This document shows, one piece after another, positions 21,459 to 34,011 of a stretch of DNA of 64,000 nucleotides. Both the position numbers and the translations under genes were made by a program. The stretch spans positions 1 through 64,000 of the forward strand of contig ARYC01002005.1 of the NCBI GenBank assembly GCA_000711775.1, written 5' to 3'. Numbering within the stretch: the first letter of the stretch is position 1; every line of letters starts with the position of its first letter. Under the pieces are notes generated by a model, which was not told the DNA's origin, searched no databases, and worked only from the letters and a program-made list of their open reading frames with translations. The DNA is from Oxytricha trifallax. Its lineage: Eukaryota > Ciliophora > Spirotrichea > Sporadotrichida > Oxytrichidae.

Positions 21459-22391
21459 TATTATAGAAAATATTGAAAAAATTCTTAAGATTAAGTTAAA
21501 TTAAAAGATATATATCTATATTTTAGATTATTTTTCTCAAACTGTAAATATTTATTAAATTAATAATTTAAATAAACACTTTAATAGAATTAAATTTAAA
21601 GAAAATAGAGATTTATTGAAGTAAAGGCATCTTTTTATCTGTAGCATATATAAATATATTAACTTAACGCAATAATTGCTAATGTAAAATATCAAAATAC
21701 TATCAATATAACTTCAAATAGAATGGATAAAAATAAATTTAAAGCTCTAGAAACTAGTTTTAACTGTAATAAAAATAACAAATATAATTCAGTGTAAACA
21801 TGGAAATATCAAATTAGATTTAGTAAATCCATATAATTTATGTGTTGAACGAAATATTCATATTTTTAATACTTGCTTAATTAGAAGCCAAATAAATATG
21901 GAAAAAAATATGTCCAAATTACGATTGAAAATATAATCTCAAAATTATTTGATTATTAATATTATTGATTTTAATTCTGAATAAAATTTCAAATAAAAAC
22001 TTATCGAATTCTAGTATTGTTTAATATTTAAAACAGTAGAGAGATAAAATAAATAAATATTTAAAGAAAATCATTAAATGATATCCATCAATCATAATAA
22101 GAAACATAATATATGGAAAGAAAATAAGCAATAGAATTGTCCAAGCAGTAACTAAACTTATTAAAAATTATTGATATAAATATGTGGTTAAATATCGAGA
22201 ATTAAATAAACATCATTTAGATCAACTCTAAAATAGTACTCAGATAGAATTAAAAAATAGCTTTGTCAAAACCAAAACTATAGTATCTATGAATTAACAG
22301 GGATGCAATTTAGATCTTACTCATACAAATATCATCAATTAGCTTTGACTTTATGTTCATTGCTGCTCTTATAATTTAAGTAATTAAATTA

Positions 22392-22804
22392 TTGCTAAAA
22401 TATAATTGATTTGGGAAATTTAAATCAAAATAAATAAATAATTAATAAAATTGGTGGCAGTTAACTTTGTCCAAACCTAGACAGTTTGGTACTCTTTCTA
22501 GAGAATTCAAAATCAGCTGGACTTTACTATTGGCGGTACCTCTCTATCGCATCGTAGGAGAGAGATAGCGCGACTTTACTTTTGGGTGATTTGTTTAGTA
22601 AATTTAAGACAATAATTGAAGTCGAGTTATCTCTCTTCTACGATGCGATAAGGCAGTACCGCCAATTTTAAAGTCCAGCTGATTTGAACTCTCTATCGAT
22701 AGATTACCATATTGTCTAGGTTTAGATAAAGTTAACTGCCACGAATTTAATTAATTATTTATTTATTTTAATTTAATTTTCCCTAATCAATTATATTTTA
22801 GCAA
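22392..22804. mobile_element. Foldback-family element F3 (413 bp, TA duplication)
   Basis: Ends TTGCTAAAATATAATTGATT and its reverse complement, with TA at 22390-22391 and 22805-22806. The interior is the F-family foldback: TTAACT...CAGCTGGACTTTACTATTGG, GGCGGTACC, CTATCGCATCGTAGGAGAGA and GACTTTA on one side, mirrored on the other around a short centre. No gene. Confidence 0.85.
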
Positions 22805-23090
22805 TATTGAAATTTAATTTATTACATTTATCTTAAATTATAATAACATCACTTTATAAGTATGGTAATTGAAAACAATGGAAAATATCATTCTTAAAAT
22901 ATACAGTTTACACTAAATTTTCAAAGAAACCAATCCTAATACGTGAATATATAAATCCTTAATTATTATGGATTAATTTTTATCAAATAAATTCCAAAAG
23001 GATATGATAATTTAGATACCCAATTATTAATTTCATTGAAGGGAGATAAAAAGAAAAATGAATGAGAACAGACTAATGACACCTCATTAC

Positions 23091-23660
23091 TAAAAAGGAT
23101 AGTATTACTCTCACGCCCAGAATATTCACAAATAAATTTATTTTTTAAATTATTGAGCCAATCAAATTTGTTAAAAAATAATAACTAAAAATTATCGAAA
23201 ATTTTTGTTTCTAACTATCTATCAAGAATGATAAGCACAAAAAAGTATCAAAGTATTTCATATTTTTAAGACAAAAATTGATGATTTTTATGATCAATTT
23301 CTTTGTTAAAAAATATAATTTGCAGAGTCCATAATTTAGATAAGTTATAATCAATAACTATTTGGATAAACTTTATTTAAACATGCAATTAATATTGAAT
23401 TTTAACATAATAGTTATTGATTATAACTTATCCAAATTATGGACTCCGCAAAATTATTTTTTAACAAAAAAAATGGATCATAAAAATAATCAATTTTTGT
23501 CTTAAAAATATTAAATACTTTGATACTTTCTTGTGCTTATCATTCTTGATAGTTAGAAACAAAAATTTTCGATATTCTTTAGTTAGTTATTTTAAAAAAT
23601 TTGATTGGATCAATATAATAAATTTTGTGAGGCCGTGAGAGTGGTACCACCCCTAAAAAA
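23091..23660. mobile_element. Element H: palindromic foldback, about 570 bp
   Basis: Two arms of about 260 bp mirror each other (ATTACTCTCACG...CAATCAAATTT...TTTTTGTTTCTAACTATC against its complement) around a centre near 23380. The outermost 15 bp are diverged, so the exact ends and any TA duplication are unclear. No coding content. Confidence 0.75.
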
Positions 23661-25790
23661 TATCAATTTGCTTTATTTTTTATATTGTTAATAAAGAATT
23701 ATGCGCAACAAACATAAGAGAAAAAGATACTAACTAATCAACTTTGTTCTAAATCAAATTCAATTCAACAAATAAATATTTACAGTAATTTTCGATTTTT
23801 AATAACTTTATTTTTTTATATTTTAACATTAATGGTGGAATACTTTATATTTAAAATGTTATAATTAAATTAATAATAATAAATTTATAATCAATTTCTT
23901 TTCATTTTGCTTTGATTTTCATGAAAATTTCAAACTATGATTTTATTATATTTATTTAATAAAGTTAGAATAAATATTATAAATTTATCTCAGCATTTAG
24001 CTTTAAAAATACTTGAACATTCTTTTTTAATTACTTAAATTAATATATATTTTTCTTTTTCCAAAGAAAAAATCACAGATTATTTCAATAGCAAATTTGT
24101 CTCTCTCTATTATAATATTTTTAATTAAATTTCAAATGATTTTACAAATAAGAAATTGAAATTATAAATTTTAATTCAATAGGACACCTTAACATTCAAA
24201 ATATCAAGGTATAATAAACTTGATTTATAGAAATAAAACTGACTCTGTTTGAAATAAATTATCTTTTTCAAAGTTTATTTATTTATTATTATGTTTTCTT
24301 ACTGAATTTCAAATTAGTCATAATTTCATTAAAAGAGTTATTAATTATCAATCCTCCTCTTAAATATAAATTGAATTTGATTTTATCTTAGTTATACTCA
24401 TAGAACTTTTTATATTTAAAATCATAGAATCTTTTGTTTTTGGATATATATATATGAAGGTAAACTTGTTCATTAAATTCTTTATATTGTATTATATAGA
24501 GGGTAATTATTTATGTTTGTTCAAACTTTTGAAATTCTTTCTTATTTTTTTATCAAGGTCTTCTAAATAAATTATAAATATTTTAATAATACTCCTAACC
24601 ACAAAAGCTTCATTCATTGGCAAAAATTGAAATTTTATATTTTATTATCTAGGATTTATTTGTGTTTTCTTTAATTTTAACTCAATAGTATTGATACTTT
24701 TTTTAATAGATTTTATTATGTTTCTTTTTTTATAAAAAAAAGATTTTTAATAATCTTAAAATATAACTAATATTCATTAAATTGAGGATTTTAAGAATAA
24801 TTACTCTAAGGTGTTTTGCCCTCCAAAATAAAAATTCTATGAGTTTTTTGTTTTATATAAGCAGGTGAAATTGAGAATAGTGGCTTTAAACAATTTAGCT
24901 CTGTAAGAAAAAGAGAAATGAGCTCAGTAATTTATTATGTCATCATATTGATTATATAATCAATATGATGTTATAATACAATTTAAATACTCCTCTAAAT
25001 TAATTTAAGATACTGCCACTCCAAATTTAGAGCTATTTTAAATATAGTTTTATAGTTGGAAAAGATATAAAAAACTTACTTGCTTTTAATGTGAGTAATT
25101 TTATTTTTTACACTTTTATCCTAATCTAAACAGTAAACTAAAATTACTTATTTAAAATAGTTATTAAACATTGAATTTTTCAATTGAGATGATAATATGT
25201 AATCCTTGATTTCATTCTTAATTGAATAATTAATCAATAGAAATAGTTTGAATCCGTTTAATAAGCTTTTTATTAATAAAAAACTCAATCAAAGTAAAGA
25301 GATAGATTTGAGGTTTATACTAGCCAAATTACTAGTGTTCTATTACTTATAGACTGTAAAAAATTTAAATAATATAATTCAAGCTGATCATCAAGATTTC
25401 AAGTGCATTTATATTAATTTTTAGATTCAATCAATTCTTAAATTATAAAAATATATTATTATTTTAAAAATTAATTTCAATAAATTTTTAAAGACTTATG
25501 AGCTAAATTACACTCATTTAAAAAATAATGTTCTTCCAAAAAATATAATGATTTCAAATTTTTAGACATTTATAAAAAGCCTTGCAACATTAATTGATAG
25601 ATTATTATTGATTCTAATTTTATTCACTTCCCCAAAATCAAAATTTTCACTCAACGTTAGAAGAGTGATACTATAACATCATCTTTAGAAATAATTATGA
25701 AAAATAAAAGGAATACTTTAATTTAAAATAAAAATTAATTAAATAATTAAGTATTAGGATTAACTTAAATAGAAATGTATTTAACAGAAC
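23661..25790. other. AT-rich spacer
   Basis: No gene or known repeat recognised, apart from the exact palindrome at 24941-24970 listed separately. Confidence 0.5.
24941..24970. repeat. 30-bp perfect palindrome
   Basis: CATCATATTGATTAT followed directly by its exact reverse complement, with no spacer. Could be a small protein-binding site or a foldback remnant. Confidence 0.9.
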
Positions 25791-25799
25791 AGCTTTGTA

Positions 25800-25992
25800 A
25801 ACTTTCCACTCACCTTCATAAACATCTGCATCTGCATGAATTAGTTTTTCTTATTTTTGTATTTCTGTTCTTTGCTGAAGCCTCGTCCTCTCCACTTCAA
25901 GTCTCTGTAGTGTTGCTGAAAGAGTATTAAAATAAATTCAGATATTTAAAAATGTAACTTACAAAATTTGTGTGAATGTAGTCATGCTTCAT
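25800..25992 (-). CDS. Possible spliced mini-gene or gene segment
   Basis: On the minus strand, ATG 25992 begins KHDYIHTNF and meets GTAAGT at 25962. The sequence resumes after TTTCAG at 25915 with QHYRDLKWRGRGFSKEQKYK and a Met/Gln-rich run, then another GTGAGT at about 25808. The 47-base intron (25916-25962) has good ends, and the joined exon composition (Arg, Gly, Trp, Lys) is unlike the AT-rich surroundings. It could be one germline segment (MDS) of a larger gene or a fragment. No family recognised. Confidence 0.4.
25916..25962 (-). other. Candidate 47-nt GT-AG intron
   Basis: Minus strand: GTAAGTTACATTT at the 5' end and ACTCTTTCAG at the 3' end, with an AT-rich body, within the usual range of short ciliate introns. 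It separates two stretches that read in one frame when joined. Confidence 0.45.
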
Positions 25993-26641
25993 CTTCGTCT
26001 AATAAGTTTTCCATTTTGATTTTTAATTATTAATTTTAATTTATCAATTTCCTATTATAAACTATGAATATATGCTGGAGTAATGATTCAAAATAAAAAA
26101 TTAATCTAGATTTATATACAGCTAAAATATTAAATTAAAGGAATAAAAAATGTATAATATTCATTTTGATAAAAATTGATCACAACTCTAGTTGAAGTTT
26201 TTGATGTATTCATCATGATTCCATTCAAATATAAATATATATCTTATATAAGCTAAATATTTCATAAGAATTTTAAAATGCAATCATTTGAAACTTAATT
26301 TTTATTTTTATTTCAAAGGTATATTTTATTCAATATTTGTATAATTTTCATAATTTTAAATCTTAAATTTTTATATAAAATTCTGTCAAATCGTATTTTA
26401 AAAAATCGATTTAATTTAAGAAATAGAATTTACATAAATCAAACAATAGTAATTATACTATATAAAATAATCTCAAATAACTTTCTTAAATTCTATAAAT
26501 ATTCTTGGAATACTTAAAAAAAGGAATTTACATCTAAACTAATATATATCTCAAAATGAGAGTAAAATAAGGGCATCTTTATATTTCTATCTTATATTTT
26601 ACAATTGATTAAATCTAATGACACTTCAGATTTAATTGGTA

Positions 26642-26860
26642 TTATAAGAGATAATTTTTCAAGTAAAGCAGTTTTGCTTTTAAAATTTTATGTTTTTTGA
26701 GAATTTCGATAGTATGTTTAAAGTATTTGTAATTATTAGTTCTCGAAAAAATGCAGAGAGCTCTATGGTTCAAGTTTTCTTCCTGGTTAAGAGATGGATT
26801 AGTTAATAGGACATCTACTATGATAACTCGGAAAATAATGTGGCAAACATAACAGGTCAA
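26642..26860 (-). CDS. Small ORF in AT-rich DNA, low confidence
   Basis: The frame from ATG 26860 starts CYVCHIIFRVIIVDVLL (hydrophobic), then NPSLNQEENLNHRALCIFSR and a Lys-rich helix (FKHTIEILKKHKILKAKLL). In the ciliate code it continues through TAA to a TGA near 26605. It is slightly richer in varied residues than its surroundings. It may be a gene segment. Not recognised. Confidence 0.25.
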   Translation of the reverse strand: MTCYVCHIIFRVIIVDVLLTNPSLNQEENLNHRALCIFSRTNNYKYFKHTIEILKKHKILKAKLLYLKNYLL

Positions 26861-27036
26861 AGATCTTTTATTTTCTGTACTATATCTTCTCTATTATTTA
26901 GGTAAAGAGTAGATGATGTCCTGAAAAAAATCATAATGAAAAGTTATTGTAATTTTAGCAAAATTATATTAGACTTCTAATCAGTTAAAAAGATTCCAGA
27001 ACAACTACTTACAAGAAGTGGTGCCTGGCCTATATA

Positions 27037-27445
27037 TTGTAGGAACACATTTAAATTTGGAAAATTAAATTAATTATTTAATATATCAAATTATTGGCAG
27101 TCAACGTTTCAGGAACCTATAAAATATGGTACTTGTTCGATAGAGAATTTAAAATTAGCTGGACTTTAATATTGGCGGTACCACTCTGCATCCTGAAGCG
27201 AGATAACTCGACTTTAATTTTGGGTAATTTGTTGAATTGGTTTTAATGTCAAAATTAAAGTCAAGTTATCTCGCTTCAGGGATGCGATAGAGTGGTACCG
27301 CTTATATTAAAGTCCAGCTAATTTTAAATTCCCTATCGAACAAATACCATATTGTCTAGGTTCCTAAAACGTTAACTGCCAATAATTTGATTAATTAATT
27401 ATTTATTTTTAATTTAATTTTCCAAATTTAAATATATTCCTATAA
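27037..27445. mobile_element. Foldback-family element F2 (409 bp, TA duplication)
   Basis: Ends TTGTAGGAACACATTTAAAT and its reverse complement. TA at 27035-27036 and 27446-27447. Interior as in F1 and F3: GGCAGTCAACGTTTCAGGAA, GCTGGACTTTAATATTGGCG, GAAGCGAGATAACTCGACTT, then the mirror image. No gene. Confidence 0.9.
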
Positions 27446-27447
27446 TA

Positions 27448-30055
27448 ATGGTAAAGACACCAAAACAACCACTACACTTGCTGAGAAATTCTGATAAGCT
27501 GCATTAAAGAGAAAATTAATAAAATAATGTAGTCAAGTTTAATGGTGATATCAACTGAAGATTGCCTGAGAGAAGGTCTAGATGCAGGTTTTAAAATAGT
27601 GCTGACATCACTTTAGTATTAAGTTTATATTTAAACATTTATCATTAAATTTTTGATCGAGCTCTCCAACATTTCCTATCTAAAATTTTTCGAAATTAAT
27701 CTAAGAATAACTTCAATTAATATTATCAAAAATGTAAAAACTATATTAATTTGTCTATTTCACTATAAATAATTTAACTATTATTTTAATCATGAGTTAA
27801 CATAATCATGTTTTGTTATATTTTATATAATTTATACCATTACTCTAATGTAAGTTGACAAATATAATTACTAATCTTACTTGCTTTAATATTAATGAAG
27901 AAAATTATGACTGTAATTTTCCCCTATTCCATATTCTCATTAATAAAATAACCATCTTATAAGGCGTTTGGTTTGTCTAGCATGCCATTTTATGGTAGAA
28001 AATTCTATATTAATATGTAACATTGCATAAGATGTTCAAATCATCATCTTTATTAGTTCTAAATATATTTGATAAAATAAGTAAAAAGAGCAAGAAAATA
28101 TCAAGAAAATTTTATTTATCAATATTAATAAAATGATTAGTTTATAAATATATTTTAAATTTTTGAACTGTAAGTACTTATCCTTATTTGCAAAATCCAA
28201 AATTATTAATAATTTTAAATAATTCTAAGAAGATTCATTCCACTATTTAAATATATAAATTATTAATTATAAAAAATAAATATTACTCCAATATTCTATA
28301 AAAATTCATTATTAATAGCTAAAAAGTGGCCTAGTAAATACTAATAAACTATGAAGATACCTAGAAGCAATTATTTTGATAAAACTATCTAGATTATATC
28401 CAGAACCTATTAAAACACATCTACATATAATATTAAAGAACGATAACCTAAATTTAGATAGTTGATTATTAAATAAACAGTATAAATACTAAGATTCCAA
28501 TTTAAGCTAGATATGAAATCTAATTTAAGTATTGTAATGCATATCACTTGAATTTGAAGCTAAAGGATTTGGTTTCAAATAGCAAAGATGTTTGTGTGAA
28601 ATATCTTAAAAACTCGCTTGATATACTCACTTAAATTACTAATATTTAAATAAAAAAGCAGCCTAGACTATAATTTGCACAAATTCTTAAGTAATACTAT
28701 AAATGGTAAATTCCTTATCTTAAAGTCTAATAAAAATTAAATAAAAAATTGACATTTTAATGTGTTTATTTAAATTTTCAAAAATTTTAAATATAAATTA
28801 ATTTTGGGCTACTTTTATTAATATAATAAAGTTTATTAGGCGTACATACACTAAAAGAATTATTTATAGCTGTGGTTCGGAATATATAATATAAATACAT
28901 CCTAAAATAAATTTTGAGACTCTTATTTTAATTGCTTTTCAATGATTCTTAAAATCTGATTATACTTAAAAGCAATTATTATTCAAACATTATAGACTGA
29001 ATTATTACATTTTAACTTGTTTATTTATTTATTTTAATTCTAAAGGGAAATTATTTTAAAAAATTAAATAATAATTTTAGCCATCATTAATTTATAGCAT
29101 TAATCTATCATTTATTAAATTTATTCTTCTACTGTTCAATTACTTCAAATGCAATATCAGCAACTACAAATGTTTCTTAATTTAGTGCAGAAAAACTTAA
29201 AAATGACACTAAAACCACTGATTAAAACATCTATTTATTCAAAATTCTCCCAAATATTATTGCAAAAACCCAATTTTTAGAATTTAATATAAACTCATAT
29301 AATGGTTGATAAAATTGGTTAAATATATTTTACCTGGCCTCATTTGAATGGAAATTCAAAGGATTTTATTTTTTTATAGTCTAAATTAATAAATCAAATT
29401 AAATTTCTGATAAAATCAGATTAATAATTTTATATAATCTTAATGAGAATAAATTGGTTTTGTAAAAATTAGGTTAAAATATATAAGAATAGTTAATATT
29501 ATTATCTAAAATGATAATTCTAAGCATAAATTGTTTCATCTTTTACATCGACTTCATCATAATCATCATTAATACGTGTAATTCTCGTATTTCTGTTTTT
29601 ATGTATGCTTCACCATATTGAGCACCTGCTTAGTGACACCCTGGTCTTACCTGGCAGGGCTTTAAAAAAATAAAATATAAAATATTTATTGTAATTAACA
29701 TTTTAATGGTTGTACAAAGGCTCCACCGGCGTCTAATTATTAAAAATATTTATAAATATACAAAATTCAATTAATTAAAAAGGTTTTATTAAAAATCACA
29801 TTAAATAATTAAGTCTGTTGATTTCAATTTCTTCAATTGAGCCCGAGATCATCAGATCTTACCGTTAAAGTACCCCTAATTTTATGTTTAATTTACTCAC
29901 TATTTTAATATAATTTTCCATAATAAAATGTATTTCTTTAATAATTTGTGATTTTCCTTCTAAAGCTAAATACTTTATCAAAGAAACTTAAGTTTTATTT
30001 CAATGAATTATCAAAATAAAGTAACTTTACATATTATTAAATTAGAAAGTTAATT
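27448..30055. other. AT-rich spacer with small fragments
   Basis: Two items stand out. At 28619-28650 the sequence TATACTCACTTAAATTACTA resembles the inner part of the TBE terminal region and may be a remnant. At about 29520-29640 a minus-strand stretch (NTRITRINDDYDEVDVKDET) with a nearby AG/GTAAG splice-like site could be a tiny gene segment. Neither is secure. Confidence 0.35.
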
Positions 30056-30276
30056 GCTAGGTGGTACTAACCACTTGGGACTTTCTGATAGAGCTTTCTA
30101 CTACACTAAGGCCTATCGAGGGCAGGTAGGGGGTTGCTGGGCGCAACGCATGAAGGATCAGTCGGCGGGGTTCAATCTGTCAGCGTACACTCTTCGAGTG
30201 AGCTGGATCTTAAGATTTACCTGCATTAAATGAGTCTACTGGCCTGACTTCAGTTTCCTAGGTAATAGGGAGCAGG
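30056..30276 (+). other. GC-richer island, 5' part: broken coding signal
   Basis: A sharp change to less AT-rich DNA. One frame is protein-like from about 30060 to TGA 30231 (GGTNHLGLSDRAFYYTKAYR, then WAQRMKDQSAGFNLSAYTLR). Another takes over into the ORF at 30277. No known RNA gene structure recognised. It could be an MDS or a captured gene with a frameshift near 30205. Confidence 0.4.
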
Positions 30277-30501
30277 ATGAAGGTACGCTCTGCCTTCGAA
30301 AGTGAGAAGACGAAAACCATTGAAGCCAACGATAAGGATTTTCTCTCACTCCGGGTTAGGGTGGTGAAGCTACCACAGCGAAAGGATAGGGATTACGTTT
30401 CCCAGCAGCGGAGGGACCGGTAAGCGTTTTTCTCCATCTTGTGTCACTCAGTTGGATCTCACGAGCTCTGTCCCCAGTTACATACTGTTGTGACATCTTG
30501 A
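30277..30501 (+). CDS. Small basic/acidic protein, 74 codons
   Basis: From ATG 30277 to TGA 30499. Highly charged start (KVRSAFESEKTKTIEANDKD), then LRVRVVKLPQRKDRDYVSQQ and a Cys/His-containing end (SILCHSVGSHELCPQLHTVV). One Gln is encoded by TAA. The frame is open upstream to 30202. The composition is far from that of the AT-rich flanks. Family unknown. Confidence 0.45.
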
Positions 30502-31246
30502 TTTTGGGAGAAGACAAGGTAATAGCGAGAATGGTTTTTTCGGAGTTTTCTACTTCATGACTGACACGTCAACTCACACAGATACGTCTACGTCACGACT
30601 AAGATTGATGGTTTGATTTTAGTATTAAACAGTGATATGTTAAAATTTATTTGATTTTAAATCATTAATAAAAGTAACTTTACATAATATTGCTTTGTTT
30701 ATCTCAGAGCTTCTATATATTGCTAATTAAAACAACATCTTTTTATTAGTATTTAAACATTTTACTCCAAAATTTACCCTAGGAGATAATTTATTTATGT
30801 AAAATTTAATAAATTTTACATAAATTATAAAATATTTTTTAATGACCAAATAAATATGAAGAATATATTGTTCATTTTTTTTGAAGTAATTCAAGAAAAT
30901 ATAATCTAACATTATAAAGGTATGATAAAAACAAGATAAATTCAATCAGAATTACAATAACAATTGGATACAATGATTGGAATTACTATAAAAGAACCGA
31001 CAAATATCAGACGAAAAATGTCAGAGCTTTTGGAATCTGATCAGAAATAATGACTATTGATTAATAAATTAAAGTATAATTATAAAAATTAAATTAGTCT
31101 TGAGGTTGGTTGATAGTTGTTATTAAAATTAATTCTATGAAGAAAAAAAATTAAAAAAAATATAAAAGTGCAGGAAACTTCCCATAAATTTTCTTATAAA
31201 TTACCTTTTATTTCTAAAAAATTGTAAAGAAATATAATGATAATAA

Positions 31247-32825
31247 TTTAATCACATTGAGGTCTCTGGGGACCCCCGATCATAATCACTTGATAGTGTG
31301 TAAGGGACAAACCCTTTTTTATTAAAAGGAGATTCTCTCCTAATCGTATACTAAATCTTTCATCTTCTTTTTCCATTACATTTATTGTTCTTTCTTGGGT
31401 TTCTTCCTTTTCTACCATATTGTTTTCTTTAGTTTAGGATTTAAACTATATCCCCAAAATCTTTGAATTTGAATTGTGTGTCGAAATTCTTGACCGATAT
31501 CAAAAATTTCAATAATTTAGTGCGATAGTCGCTTTTAGTCTGGTAGTGATCAGTTGGACAAGATCACTCTTTTGGAAGTATGCATGTTTTTACAGACATT
31601 TATCGTGGATTTATACTTTGTTCATATGAGAGTGAAAATCCGCATCTACTGAGATGCACGATGCGATATTTGCTGTGACATTCTTTAAAATGTGTATATT
31701 GAAGAGTTTTATAAACCCGATTACTTCTGGAGTGGTGTTGGCCATTGTGCCTGTTCTCTCTTTAATGTGGGCTCCTAGCTCGCTGTCATCCTTTTTTATT
31801 AGTTCTATTAGGAGTTCATGTCTAAATTTTCTGTAAACAGCAGTGATAGTGTCAGTCATTTTTTTGACATTTTTATATGTTTGTAAATTGATTGTGTTGA
31901 TCCATTTAGAGACGCAAGCTTCTCTGGTGCCAAATCTGTTTGAAGGCAGCTTTTGAGATAGTTTACATTAGTTCTAAGTTAGGTCCTGATTAGTATTAAT
32001 TAATTTAATAATTATTAAGATTTAAATTAGGAACTCTAGTATTGATTTGTAAAAATTGATTTCCTATTAATTTCCTATTAAGTACTAAATTATGTCCGTG
32101 ACGTAAATGATGTCAACTGTTTTCTTACTTCGGTTCTAAGATGAGTGGTTTGAGGATTCCTCTTCTATCTCTTCTTTGTGAGTCTCATCGTAGTATATGT
32201 ACTAGCTAGAATTTTCTGAACATGAGTTTGTTTAATCATATTCATCGCAGATTTGTTTTTCCTCTACTAAGCTACAATCTAACCCATCTTCAGAATATAA
32301 CACTCTTTTTGTAATACAATCTGTTTTTAGGTGGGAGTAATAGGTCTATTAGGTATTTAATAGTGAGAGTCCTCTTTTAGGAATCTAAATGAAATGTCAT
32401 TAGGTGGTAGAGCTGGCTATTCTGAGAAGAAATTATGAGGTTAAAATTCCTATAAGGTACGCCGTTTTGTTGTAGTCTGTTGGGGTTTTATGAATTTGTT
32501 GTTTATAGAAGCTAGTCTTAGCATCTAAAAAAGTTATTGAGTCCAAAGTTGGACTACTTCACAGTTGTTGGCTTCTTCAAACTGAATTTTTAAGAGGTGA
32601 AGCGTGATCTAGTTAATTTTGCAAAGCCTTTTCTATGATTTTTCTGGCTGTGAATGTAATAATTTCTAGCATGTGAAGTCCCCATGTGTTTTATTAGATT
32701 TTATAATGCTTATGACAAATTAGGATAAGTGTGAGAAGTATGAGTTCTCAATGTCATTATATTACGTCTCGCTATATTTTGTTTAGTATAGCCATTCTAT
32801 GTTTCTAATTTAATAATTTCTAAAA
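31247..32825 (-). mobile_element. Dispersed repeat D, copy 1
   Basis: About 1.58 kb homologous to copy 2 (37646-39453), from CACATTGAGGTCTCT at the left to TGTTTCTAATTTAATAATTT at the right. Both copies carry the same minus-strand reading frame. There are no terminal inverted repeats. Copy 2 has an 18-bp flanking duplication, which points to a retrotransposition-like origin. Around copy 1 only an imperfect similarity of flanks (TTTCTAAAAAATTGTAAAG-like) is visible. Confidence 0.7.
31509..31859 (-). CDS. Repeat-D protein, C-terminal region (copy 1)
   Basis: From ATG 31859 to TGA 31509-31511, 116 codons. It shares FIKLFNI-ILKNVTAN, the SVDADFH/SIGSDYH position, and QKSDLVQLITTRLK with copy 2. 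Helical and charged at the start (FRHELLIELIKKDDSELG). The frame continues upstream of the ATG (REACVSKWINTINLQTYK), so the ATG is internal to a longer ancestral protein. The downstream part matching copy 2 (FKFKDF) is out of frame. Function unknown. No reverse transcriptase or transposase motif seen. Confidence 0.55.
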
Positions 32826-33400
32826 TTTTTAAAAAAAATATTTGAATAATAATTTAAATTATTAACTGAATAAAAATATATTATAGTTTATGATAAATTA
32901 AACTAATAATATACAAATTTAAGAAGTTTAAAGTTTTTATACTCAAGATAAGAGGTCTATAAAATTCGATTAAATAGAGTATATTTTAAATTAAAACTTA
33001 TTTTATATAATTTTCTCTTAACCAGTATAACCATTAATCTTTCTCTATAAAGATAATCTAAAATATTAAAATGAAATGATAATTAATAGCCAATTTGCTC
33101 TACAATTGAGATTAAATTTAGCATAAAATCTGATTAAATAACCAAGCTTAATTCAGGAATTTCTAACAAATTAGTTTTAACAAAGATTTATTTAAATAAA
33201 GATTTGAAGAATCGCCATAATCTTTGCAAATCAGCTGTTATTTAATTAATGAGGTAATTATAGCAAAAATTGAAAAGAAAAAAAAAGATATTTATTATTA
33301 TTATTTAATGCTTTACAGAAATTAAAACTGGGGATTAAACCAACCAAATAATATAATCATTAGTGCTCTTTCTTCCCTTTATACGTTCCATTAGTGTCAT
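32826..33400. other. AT-rich spacer, nothing recognised
   Basis: Long A/T runs between repeat D copy 1 and the next GC-richer island; no frame or repeat recognised. Confidence 0.5.
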
Positions 33401-33558
33401 GTATTGGAGATTGGATTTTTGTATCTTCCAGGATTTGTTACCCAGATGAATGGTTAGTTTCTTAAGGCTTGTCCTCTTCACAATCATACAGTTTTTACAT
33501 AGGATCACACAGAACTATGAGTCGTGACTGTGTCTTAACTTCCTTATGTTCAACACTC

Positions 33559-34011
33559 TCAGGATATATGCGGATTATATCTTTTTCGGGTGGTTTTGCG
33601 TTCTAGAACCTTATGCAGGTAAAAGCCCTTTAACCTACCAGAGCGATATAGTGCCTTGTAGGGGGAAAAACCCCGCGTTGATACCTTACTGAAGTGTTCT
33701 TCTATAGGGTTTTTAACACCTTATTTTTCTTCATTAAGTAGAGCACTTTCTGGAGTCTGAGCGGTTTGCCCCTTGCTTCTAGTACTATTTATCCTCTTCT
33801 TACCCCATACGATGAAAAAAAGTAGTGCCAAGTAGGTTTTTCTCGACCTATATGACCGTATGGTCGGCGTTTTTGTTGAAAGTACCCCTATATCTTTTCT
33901 GACGTATTCAGAGGAGGCTCTCAGATCCGGCACTAACCCCGCAAAAACGATAGGCATATGCAGTTTCGATCCCGGGATACCGGAATTGGTCGGGATATAC
34001 AATCCCAACAT
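33559..34011 (-). CDS. Hypothetical protein, 150 codons, intact
   Basis: Uninterrupted ciliate-code ORF from ATG 34011 to TGA 33559-33561. One in-frame TAA reads as Gln. The frame opens a few codons further upstream. Composition is balanced and Gly/Pro/Arg-rich (LGLYIPTNSGIPGSKLHMPI, FAGLVPDLRASSEYVRKDIG, then TKTPTIRSYRSRK). A hydrophobic patch (YLALLFFIVWG) follows, and the C-terminus is basic (YKALYRSGRLKGFYLHKVLE, RKTTRKRYN). It stands out sharply from its AT-rich flanks, so it is a candidate macronuclear-destined segment or captured gene. I do not recognise a family. Confidence 0.55.

Noticed and set aside
30056..30560. Ribosomal RNA or mitochondrial insertion
   Set aside because: No rRNA core motif recognised. 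The coding frame needs TAA as Gln and ends at TGA, unlike ciliate mitochondrial code use.
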